From the NCBI RefSeq assembly GCF_036417845.1, contig NC_090011.1, forward strand, positions 1,798,001-1,862,000: 64,000 bases of DNA, written 5' to 3'. A model generated the notes under the pieces. The model had not been told where the DNA came from and did no database searches. It worked only from the letters and a program-made list of their open reading frames with translations. Origin of the DNA: Apteryx mantelli (lineage: Eukaryota > Chordata > Aves > Apterygiformes > Apterygidae). Positions 1 through 19,028 of the stretch are shown piece by piece (within the stretch, counting starts at the first letter, position 1; every line of letters starts with the position of its first letter). A program made the translations under genes and the position numbers.

Positions 1-9800
<9,800 letters not shown>

Positions 9801-9889
9801 GTACCTCAGGGAGGCCCTCCCTCCCGATCCGGAGTCACTCCGGTTTGCCTCTTGTGGCCGGGATGGGGTATTGGCGGGGCTCTGCCCGG

Positions 9890-10345
9890 GGCAGGGCTCT
9901 TGAGGGGGAAGGGCCCAGGCCGGGGCCTGGATGTGGGTCAGGGTCAGGCCTGGGTCTAGGCCCTGGCTTGGGGCTTGGGCTTGGGCCTGGGTCAGGGCCT
10001 GGACATGGGCCTGGATTTTGGCCTGAGGCCGGGCCTGGGCCTGGACTTCAACCCAGGTCTGGGCCTGGACGTGAGCCTCAGCCTGGGGCTGGATATGGAG
10101 CTGGTCCTGGACGTGGGCGTGCGCCTGGGCCTGGGTCTCATCCTGGATCTGGGCCTGGACATGGATCCAGGCCTGAGTCTGGTCATGGATGTGGGCCTGC
10201 ATCTGTGCCTGGACGTGGACATAGGCCCGGGCTTTGGCCCAGGTGTGGGACTGGGTTTGGGCCTGGATGTGGGCTTAGACCTGAACCTGAGCTGTGCCTT
10301 GGGCTGGGGTGTGAGCCTAGGGCTGGGCCCAGATGCCCAGGGTCA
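9890..10345. repeat. Hexamer-based GGGCCT/GGACNT simple repeat
   Basis: Degenerate runs of GGGCCTGGG, GGACNTGGGCCT and similar words, approximately 6-bp periodic. It gives stop-free frames on both strands (Gly-Leu-rich), which are repeat artefacts. Confidence 0.85.
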
Positions 10346-10349
10346 CCCC

Positions 10350-11720
10350 AAAATCACTGCCCCCTCACTCGGAGCCTCGCCAGGCCCCGCTGGGCAACAA
10401 GGAGCTCTTGGACCAGGCCGGCCCTACGCAGCAGCTCCGGGCCGCACCTGGACAGTCCCCGCACGGCTCCCTCAGCCCCCATTCCTGCCCCGGCAACCCC
10501 GGAAGATGACTAGACTGGGGCAAACAGCCTCCCCTGGGCACTGCTCACTAACCAGGGCACCCTCTACCCACCTAATTCTGCCCCGCTTTTGCTTCTCGAT
10601 CGCTTTAACGCCTTATTTCACCCACAGAGAGGAAATCGGGGGTCTCTAGAGAAGCTTTGAGCCCTCGAAGCTGCTCCGCCGCAGTGCAGGGTCACCCCCC
10701 GCAAAGTCTCGTCTGCACCCCTCCTCCCTCCCGCCCTGACAGCGGCGTTTTCGGGATCCCAGGGGGCGAGTGAGCGGCCAGGCGCAGATCCAGGACCAGC
10801 CCTGAGGAGGAGAACGGAGGCTGTGAGGCCGTTTTCGGTGGGGAGAGAGACAACACCCCGAGCTAAAGATAAGGACACTGGAAATTCATATGGAAAATTC
10901 ACACAAAAACCACAAAACCCACCAAAACCGGCTCAGGAGGGAGGCCATCTTGGGAAAGAGCAAGAAACGCTCAGGGAAGGCCGCTCAGGAAAACACCATC
11001 TCGATCCCTTCCCTCAGGTGGCGCCGGACGACGAGGAGCCTCGGTGGCGATGTAGCTGCTTCGCTCCGGAGAGATGCGACAGGAGGATGTGGCAGGGTAG
11101 GTTTCACCCCGCCGCCGCTGGTTTGGCCCGGAAAACCGTCGAGGCGGCTCTGTCTCAAAGAAGTCTGTCACCTCCCGGTTTCCTGGTGGCCGCCGGTACG
11201 AGGCAACGCCGACCTTGGCTTCCTCAAGCCGGAAACCGATGTCTCAGGGCTGTCGTCTTCCTCCGGCAGGGCCGGCGAGAAAGCGGGGAGCCCTTCGGAG
11301 AGGCTGAGCACAGTGAGTCCCGGAGGCACTGAGGCCTGGGGAGGGGCGGAGGGGACGCCCCCACCGCTAAATCCGGAGCTTCCTCGCGCTGAGAGGAGAA
11401 AACAGCGGTTGGATGAGCCTCGCCTGAGAGCTACCGAGACGGCGTTGAGCGGAAAGCCGTGATTTCTGCCCCGATCCCAGGACTCCGGGAGCCTGAGGCT
11501 TTACAGGAGGAGAACGGAAAGGATTTTCCCCCCGCCGCTCGACGCCGGAGCAAAGGGGTGAGTCCAATTCTCTCCTCCTCTGCGGCAGTCGGGGGGGGGG
11601 AAAAACCGGCATGCGGCAGCCCGGATGGAGGGGAGCATCGGGAAGGGGCGCTCGCTTTCCCAACCCCCACCGCCGGCGAAAAAGAAAAAGGGGGGGAAAA
11701 CCGGGAGGGCGGAGCGGGCG
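10350..11720. other. Unassigned intergenic stretch
   Basis: Moderately GC-rich, mostly non-repetitive. Plus-strand open frames of 170-190 codons resemble no family I know, and convincing splice or initiation context is lacking. It probably contains the 3' UTR of the zinc-finger gene that ends at 11723; no AATAAA was found on the minus strand. Confidence 0.4.
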
Positions 11721-11722
11721 CC

Positions 11723-12286
11723 CTAAGCGCGGTGGGTGCGCTGGTGGCGCAGGAGGTGGGCGGCGGCGGCGAAGGCCTTGCCGCAGCCGGCGCACTTGTG
11801 GGGCCGCTCGCCGGTGTGGGTGGTGCGGTGGCGGGCGAGGTGGGCGGCGCGGGCGAAGCTCTTGCCGCAGTCGCCGCAGGCGAAGGGCCGCTCGCCCGTG
11901 TGGGTGAGGCGGTGGCGGGTGAGGTGGGCGGCGCGGGTGAAGGCTTTGCCGCAGAGGCCGCAGGCGAAGGGCCGCTCGCCCGTGTGGGTGCCGCGGTGGC
12001 GGGTGAGGTGGGCGCTGCGGCGGAAGGCTTTGCCGCAGCAGCCGCAGCGGTAGGGCCGCTCGCCCGAGTGGGTCTCGCGGTGGCGCGCCAGGTGGGCGCT
12101 GCGCCCGAAGGCTTTGCCGCACCGCTCGCAGGCGTAGGGCCGCGGCGCCGGCGTCGGCAGCGGCGGCGTGCCGGCGCGCTCCGGGGCCGCCCCGGCGCTC
12201 CCGTGGGTGCCCAGGTGCCGCGTCAGGTGGGAGCTCCGGCGGAAACCTTTGCCGCAGTAGGGGCAGGCATTGGGCTTCTCCCCCAT
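11723..12286 (-). CDS. Six-finger C2H2 zinc-finger protein (terminal exon)
   Basis: Predicted nuclear DNA-binding protein of 187 aa from the ATG at 12284-12286 (MGEKPNACPYCGKGF). Six C2H2 fingers: the first is separated from the other five by a Gly/Pro/Ala-rich spacer, and fingers 2-6 use TGERP-type linkers. The stop follows directly after finger six. A good 3' splice site (CCCGCCCAG) puts the exon start at 12316, so 5' exons probably exist to the right; no KRAB or SCAN exon could be found. All helices carry His at +3 and Arg at +6, and five of six have Arg at -1, so the array should read GGG-type triplets (inference from the zinc-finger code). Orthology is not assigned. Confidence 0.85.
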   Translation of the reverse strand: MGEKPNACPYCGKGFRRSSHLTRHLGTHGSAGAAPERAGTPPLPTPAPRPYACERCGKAFGRSAHLARHRETHSGERPYRCGCCGKAFRRSAHLTRHRGTHTGERPFACGLCGKAFTRAAHLTRHRLTHTGERPFACGDCGKSFARAAHLARHRTTHTGERPHKCAGCGKAFAAAAHLLRHQRTHRA

Positions 12287-12534
12287 GGCGCCGGCGGCGG
12301 CGGCGCCTCTCCAGGCCTGGGCGGGGAGAGAGCGGCACAAACTGGGGTTACTGGGGCAACTGGGATGGGCCCTGCGTCCCCCTCCCTCTTCCCGCTGCCC
12401 CAAAGCGCCCGAGTTTGGGCCCCGCTGCTGGATTCGGTCACCTCCATCAAATTTTCGTTTTTCGCCCCGTTTTGAACCGCTCCCGAATGTCACCCCCCCC
12501 AAAAGTCATCCCCCAGGGCCAAATTTCACCTGCC

Positions 12535-13355
12535 CACTGCCCAGTTTTGTCCCTGCTGCCCAGTTTTGTCCCAGCTCCCGAATTTTGTCCTCACTGATGA
12601 ATTTTGTCCCTGCTACTAAATTTTGGCCCCGCTGCCCAGTTTTGTCCCAGCTCCCGAATTTTGTCCTCGCTGATGAATTTTGTCCCTGTTACTAAATTTT
12701 GGCCCCATAGCTGAATTTCATCCCCGCTGCCCAATTTCAGCCCCGCTGCCCAATTTCAGCCCCGCTGCCCAATTTTGTCCCCACAGCCCAACTTTGTCCC
12801 AGCTCCAAATTTTGTCCTCGCTGATGAATTTTGTCCCTGCTACTAAATTTTGGCCCCGCTGCCCAGTTTTGTCCCCGCTGCCCAATTTGTCCCCGCTGCC
12901 CAATTTTGTTCCTGCTGCCCAACTTTGTCCCAACTCCCGAATTTTGTCCTCGCTGATGAATTTTGTCCCTGCTACTAAATTTTGGCCCCACTGCCCAATT
13001 TTGTCCCTGCTGCCCAATTTCGTCCCCACTGCCCAATTTGTTCCCGCTGCCCAACTTTGTCCCAGATCCTGAATTTTGTCCTCGCTGATGAATTTTGTCC
13101 CTGCCACTAAATTTTGTCCCTGCTAATAAATTTTGGCCCCGCTGCCCAATTTCAGCCCCGCTGCCCAATTTTGTCCCCGCTGCCCAATTTTGTCCCCACT
13201 GCCCAACTTTGTCCCAGCTCCCGAATTTTGTCCTCGCTGACGAATTTTGTCCCTGCCACTAAATTTCGGCCCCGCTGCCCAAATTCGCCCCCCGCTGCCC
13301 AAATTTGCCCGCCGCTGCCCAATTTTGTCCCGCTGCCCAATTTCAGGAGCTCGAC
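12535..13355. repeat. ~20-bp TTTTGTCCCNGCTGCCCAA minisatellite
   Basis: About forty degenerate copies of TTTTGTCCCCGCTGCCCAA, with variants TCCTCGCTGATGAA and GCTACTAAATTTTGGC in higher-order blocks of about 100 bp. It lies upstream of the six-finger gene. Confidence 0.9.
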
Positions 13356-13424
13356 GTCACCCCGGCGGTGGGGCCTCCCTTCCCCCCCCTCACGGATTCG
13401 GGGGATCCCCACGCTCACCCCCCT

Positions 13425-13880
13425 CCCCCATTCCCAGTTCGGGGGATTCCGCCCCCCTCCCCCATTCCCAGTTTGGTGGTTTCTCCCCCCTCCCCCATTC
13501 CCAGTTTGGGGGGGCCCTGCTCATCTTCTCCCCCTCCCCCATTCCAGTTTGGGGGGGTTGTCTCTCTTCCCCTCCCCCCCATTCCCAGTTCGGCAGGGCT
13601 CCCCCTCCCCGCTCCCAGTTTGGGCGCCTCTCCTCCCCTCCCCCGCTCCCAGTTTGGGGATGGGGCTTCCCTCCCCCATTCCCAGTTCCGGGGGGGTCTT
13701 CCAGGCCTCCCAGTTTGGGGGTGCCCAGACCCTCTCCCGCTCCCAGTCCGGGGGTCCCCGCGGGCGCCCCTCCCCCATCCGCAGTGCCGGCGGGGGGGAG
13801 GGGCCCGCCGCCCCTCCCCCACCCCGCGCCGCACCCCTCCCCCACCGCACCCCCCCTCCCCCACCCTTCCCAGTTGCCCC
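13425..13880. repeat. C-rich CCCATTCCCAGTTTGGGGG repeat
   Basis: Irregular units with core CCTCCCCCATTCCCAGTTTG, running into a C-rich tract. The following 13880-14000 (CpG-rich, with GGTGAGCGG on the minus strand) could be a first exon and promoter of the six-finger gene, but this is unproven. Confidence 0.75.
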
Positions 13881-14099
13881 AGTTGCCCCAGTTGCCGCTC
13901 ACCCGCCCGCCCCGGCTGCCGCCGCCAGGCCCTGCCCCCGCGCGCGGGGCTCTATGGGTCCTTAACCCTTTGCTGGGCCCGGACGCCTGGGCCCCCCGCG
14001 CCGGAGCTGGGAGGAGGGGCAGCTGGGGACCCCAGGCCACCCCGGCTGGGGGCCACCGAGGGCCACTGCCACCCACCCCCCACCCTGGCCATGGCGAGG

Positions 14100-15600
14100 G
14101 GACACCTGCCTCCAGGTCCCCGGGGTGGTGGTACCACGTGGGTGTCCCCAGGGTGGGATCGAGCCTCCTCGGTGTCCTTGGGGTGGTGACACCCACCGTG
14201 GTGTCCTCAGGGTGGTGGCACCCACGTGGGTGTCCCCGGAGTGGGGGCGACTCTCCTTGGTGTCCCCAGGGTGGTGACACCCACCGTGGTGTCCCCAGAG
14301 TGGGGGCGACCCTCCTTGGTGTCCCCAGGGTGGTGACACCCACCGTGGCGTCCTCAGGGTGGTGGCACCCACGTGGGTGTCCCCAGAGTGGGGGCGACCC
14401 TCCTTGGTGTCTCCAGGGTGGTGACACCCACCGTGGTGTCCTCAGGGTGGTGGCGACCCTCCTTGGTGTCCCTGGGGTGGTGACACCCACCGTGGTGTCC
14501 TCGGGGTGGTGGCACCCACGTGGGTGTCCCCAAGGTGGGATCGAGCCTCCTCGGTGTCCCTGGGGTGGTGACACCCACCGTGGTGTCCTCGGGGTGGTGG
14601 CACCCACGTGGGTGTCCCCAAGGTGGGATCGAGCCTCCTCGGTGTCCCTGGGGTGGTGACACCCACCGTGGCATCCTCAGGGTGGTGGCACCCACGTGGG
14701 TGTCCCCAGAGTGGGATCGAGCCTCCTCGGTGTCCTTGGGGTGGTGACACCCACCGTGGCATCCTCAGGGTGGTGGCACCCACGTGGGTGTCCCCGGGGT
14801 GGTGACACCCACCGTGGTGTCCTCAGGGTGGTGGCACCCACGTGGGTGTCCCCAAGGTGGGATTGAGCCTCCTTGGTGTCCCCGGGGTGGTGACACCCAC
14901 CGTGGTGTCCTCAGGGTGGTGACACCCATGTGGGTGTCCCCGGAGTGGGGGCAACCCTCCTTGGTGTCCCCGGGGTGGTGACACCCACGTGGGTGTCCCA
15001 GAACAAGGACATCCCTCCTTGGTGTCCCCCAGGGTGGTGACATCCTTCTTTGGTGTCCCCAGGGGTGGTGACACCCGCATCTGTGTCCCCAGGGTCCGCA
15101 CATCCTTCCTTGGTGTCCCTGGGGTGGTGACACCCTTGTGGGTGTCCCCAGATTGGGGACATCCCTCCTCGGTGTCCCCAAGGCGGTGACACGCGTGGTG
15201 CTATCCTCAGAGGGGTGACGCCCCCATGGATGTCCCCAGGGTGGGGACATCACTCCTGGGTGTCCCTGGGGTGGTGACACCCACAGGAGTGTCCCCAAGG
15301 TGGGGACATGCCTTGGGGTGTCTCCGGGGTGGGGGCACCCACCTGGGTGTCGGTGCGGTGGGGGACACCCACAGCGGGGGCCCTGGAGCTGTGGGGTGAC
15401 GGGGACCGATCCCTGGGACCGACCCTCTCCCTGGGACCGACGCTGCTGTGGGGTGACGGGGATCGACCCCGGGACCGACCCTCTCCCCGGGACCGACCCT
15501 CTCCCTGGGACCGACCCTGCTGTGGGGTGACGGGGATCGACCCCGGGACCGAGTCTCTCCCCGGGGCCGACCCTCTCCCTGGGACTGACTCCCAGGATCG
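14100..15600. repeat. GTGGTGACACCCACCGTGG minisatellite
   Basis: Units of about 44 bp in higher-order 88-bp pairs with cores GGGTGGTGACACCCACCGTG and GTGGCACCCACGTGGGTGTC; the array degenerates beyond 15000. From 15390 a second short family (GGGACCGACCCTCTCCCTGG) takes over. Confidence 0.9.
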
Positions 15601-16250
15601 ACCCCCCCCCCCCGGTTACTCCCCTGGTCTCCCTCGCCTCGGTGCCCCCCTCCCATCCTCCGGTCCCTCCCTCCCTCCCCCCTCCGCGTCCCTCCCGGTG
15701 CCCCCTCCCCCCCGGTCCTTCCCCCCTGATCCCTCCCCCCGGTGCCCCTCCCCTTCCCCCCCACTCCCCCCTGCCTCCGCTGCCCCTCCCCTTCCCCCGG
15801 TTGCCCCTCCCCCCCGCTGCCCCTCCCCTTTCCCCCGGTGCCCCCTCCCCCCCGATGTCCCCCCTCCCTCCCAGTGCCCCTCCCCTTCCCCCCCGCTGCC
15901 CCCTCCCCTGCCCCCGCTGCCCCTCCCCCTCCCTCCCGGTTCCCCCTCCCTCCCGGTATCCCCTCTCCCCCCGATGCCCCTCCCCTTCCCCCCGCTTCCC
16001 CCTCCCCTCCGATGTCCCCCCTCCCCCCGGTGCCCCCTCCCCCCGGTGCCCCTCCCCTTCCCCCCGCTTCCCCCTCCCCCTCCCCCGGTTCCTCCTTCCC
16101 CCCGCTTCCCCCTCCCCCCGATGTCCCCCCTCCCTGCGGTTCCCCCTCCCTCCCGGCGCCCCCTCCCCCCGGTGTCTCCCCTCCCCCCCCGGTGCCCCTC
16201 CCCTCCCCCCCGCTTCCCCCTCTCCCCGGTGCGGGCGGGGCGCGGAGCCC
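15600..16250. repeat. 650-bp nearly pure C/T tract
   Basis: Dominated by CCCCTCCCCTTCCCCCCGCTTC-like words on the plus strand, almost free of A, so a polypurine-polypyrimidine mirror-prone tract. It gives artefactual long open frames in several frames. Confidence 0.9.
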
Positions 16251-16269
16251 CCCCCCCCCCCCGACACGG

Positions 16270-17030
16270 GGCAGGGCCCGCCCGAGGTACTGGGGGGGAC
16301 TGGGAGCACTGGGGGGGACTGGAGAGGCTGGGAGGCGCCGGGGGGGACTGGGAGGCACTGGGGGAACTGGGAGGACTGGGGGAACTGGGAGGACTGGGAG
16401 GCACTGGGCGAAGTGGGGGGACTGGGAGGCGCTGGGGATACTGGGGGACTGGGAGAACTGGGGGGGTGACGGGGGGGTAATGGGGTTACTGGGAGCACTG
16501 GGTGTCCCCTGGGCCCCCCCGTGTCCCCCCACGTCCCCCCCCTTGGGTAAGCACCCGTCCTCTGTGTCCCCTCGTGTCCCCCCCCCATGTCCCCTCCGGG
16601 TCCCCTCTGCGTCCCCCTGGGGCCCTTCCACGTCCCCCAAGGGTCCTCGGGTGGCCCCGGGTCCCCTCAGGTCTCCCTAGGTGGCCCCGTGTCATCTCGC
16701 ATCACCCACATGTGTCCCCAGGTCACCTCGTGTCCCTCTGGATGGCCCTGTGTCCCTCTGGGTGGCCCTGTGTCATCTCCTGTCCCCACCGTGTGTCCCC
16801 AGGTCCCTCCGTGTCCCCTCCATGCCCCACCAGCTGTCCCCAGGTCGCCTCTGGTCCCTCCAGGTGTCCCCATGTCCCCGCCACGTCATGCCACATGTCC
16901 CCCCCGCGTCCCTACGTCACTGCACGTGTCCCCGCCATGTCCCACCATAGGTCCCCCATGTCGCTCTGTGCGTCCCCCCCCCGCATCGCTCTGTCCCCGT
17001 GTCACTCCGCGTGTCCCCCGCGTCCCCCCG
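16270..17030. repeat. Short-period repeats: ACTGGGAGG (16.27-16.50 kb), then GTGTCCCC words (16.50-17.03 kb)
   Basis: The first block is a 9-11-bp repeat (GGACTGGGAGGACTGGGGGA type). The second is a degenerate GTGTCCCCNNGTCC repeat. No gene was recognised. Confidence 0.75.
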
Positions 17031-17104
17031 CCTAACCTACCCCTTCTCTCCGCAGCCCCCGGCGCCGCCACCGCGTCCCCACCGTGTCCCCACTGCCACC
17101 GCTG

Positions 17105-17975
17105 TCCCCTGAGTCTGACTCCGAGCGCCCTAATCCAGCCCTGAGCACCCCGATTCTGGCTCTGGGCACCCTGAATGTGACTCTGAGCACCCTAAATCCA
17201 GCCCTGAGCACCCCGATTCTGGCTCTGGACACCCTGAATGTGACTCTGAGCACCCTAAATCCAGCCCTGAGCACCCTGATTCTGGCTCTGGACACCCTGA
17301 ATGTGACTCTGAGCACCCTAAATCCAGCCCTGAGCACCCCAGTTCTGGCTCTGGACACCCTGACAGGCTCCAAGCGCCCCAATCCGGCTCTGAGCACCCC
17401 GAATCCGGCTCTGGACACCCTAAGTCTGACTCCGAGCACCCTAAATCCGGCCCTGAGCACCCCAAATCTGGCTATGGACACTGAATCTGGCTGCAGACAC
17501 CCCAAATCCAGCTCTGGGCATCCAAAATCCAGCTCTGGGCACCCCGAATTTGGCTCTGGATGCTGGATCTAGCTCCAGACACCCCAAATTTAGCTTCAGG
17601 CAGTCTAAATTCAGCCCCAAGCACCCAAAATCCAGCTCGGGACACCCGGAATCTGGCTCCAAACACTGAATCCACATCTGGACACCCCAAATCTGGCTCT
17701 GGACACCCCAAATCCAGCTCTGGACACCCCGAATTTGGCCCAGGACGCCCTGAATCCCACACCAAACACCCCTAATTGGGCTCCGGACACCCCAGATCCA
17801 ATTCTGAGCACCTGGAATTTGGCTTTGGACACTGATTCCAGCTCCGGACACCCCGAGTCTGGCTCCAGACACCCCAAAGCTGCTCCTGACATGCCAAATC
17901 TGCCTCTGGACACCCCAAATCCGGCTCTGGACACCCCAAATCCGTCCCAGGTCGCCCCTGCGGCCTCGTGAACCC
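17105..17975. repeat. ~60-bp CTGAGCACCCTAAATCCAGC minisatellite
   Basis: Higher-order units of about 60 bp (ACCCTGAATGTGACTCTGAG and CTGAGCACCCTAAATCCAGC halves) are near-identical at 17150-17350 and decay to the right. A splice-acceptor-like CTCTCCGCAG at 17046-17055 precedes it and ATTAAA occurs at about 18055. A short transcribed locus is possible, but no protein family is recognisable. Confidence 0.85.
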
Positions 17976-19028
17976 CGAGACCCTCCATCCCCTTAACTCT
18001 GCCCCTCGGGCCAGGTCGCGGAGGTGGGGACCTGCTGTGGGGTGGCCGAGCCCCATTAAACCCCATTTACCCCCTCTGGCTCCCGGTGGTATGTGGGGGG
18101 GACGGGGGGGTCCCCAAAAATGGGCAAAAGCCAGCAGAAATGGGAAAAAATGGCCCAAGCGCTCCCCTGGCTTGCACCATTTGGGGGGGCTGCGACGGTG
18201 GGTGGGGACCTCGCTGCGGTGTCCTGCCCCGGAGGGGGCATTTTGGGGCGGGGAGGGGGCAATAGTGGAGCGGGGGGGGCAATAACCGGGTGGGGGGGGT
18301 GGGAGAGGGGTAACAACAGGGCCGGGGTGGGGGGGGGGGCAATAGCGGAGCAGCGGGCGCTGGCGGCAGGGAGGGGGTTAACACCATCGAGTTGCGGTCC
18401 GCCGGGCGGCGCGGAGCGGCCCCTGGAGGTGCGCGAGCGCTTCCGGGGCGTGGGGCGGCTGCGGCTCTGCGGCGCTGAGGTGAGGGAAGGGGGGGGAGAC
18501 ACCGGGACCGGGGGGGGGGGGACGCGGCCCGGTACCTCCCCGGCAGCCCCCGCTTCCCCGGCCCGCCGGGACCTCCCGGTGTCCCCCCACCCCCCTGGCC
18601 CGGGTCTCGCTTCTCGGTCCCCCGGGGCCCCCCCAGGGTTTCCCCTCCAGCCCCGGGGCTCCCCCCCCCCGGGGCTCCCCTGGGTCCCCTCGCCCCCCGT
18701 CTCGGGTCTCCCTCAGGGCCCCCCCCGGTCTCCGTTTCCCTCCAGCCCCTGTCCCGGTGCCCCCCCCGGGTCCCCCTCCCTGGTCCCGGGGGTCCCCCGG
18801 TGCACCCCCCCCGAGTGTCCCCCCACCTCCCCGGTCCTGGCCCCCACCCCCAGCTACGGTGCCCCCGCCCCGGGTCTCTCCGCTGGGTCCTGGTGCCCCT
18901 CCGCCGGGTTTCCCCCCCCCCCAAATCCGGGTGTCCCCGTCCCCGCTGGTCCCGGCCCCCCCCCAGGGTCCCTCGGTTCCCCCCCCCAGCCCCGGGCTGA
19001 GCCCCCGCTCCCGGGTCTCCTCGCAGGG

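Noticed and set aside
10823-11462. Possible gene in overlapping 170-190-codon plus frames
   Set aside because: Two overlapping frames are equally open; no motif, no convincing splice sites, no family resemblance.
12535-13355. CRISPR-like array of short repeats
   Set aside because: No unique spacers; units are directly tandem and the genome is clearly vertebrate.
13880-14000. First exon and promoter of the six-finger gene
   Set aside because: CpG-rich with a donor-like GGTGAGCGG, but nothing links it to the exon at 12316; kept only as a remark.
17084-17572. Repeat protein frame with TLNVTLSTLNPALSTP-like units
   Set aside because: It follows the ~60-bp minisatellite period, has no recognised family, start context or second supporting exon.
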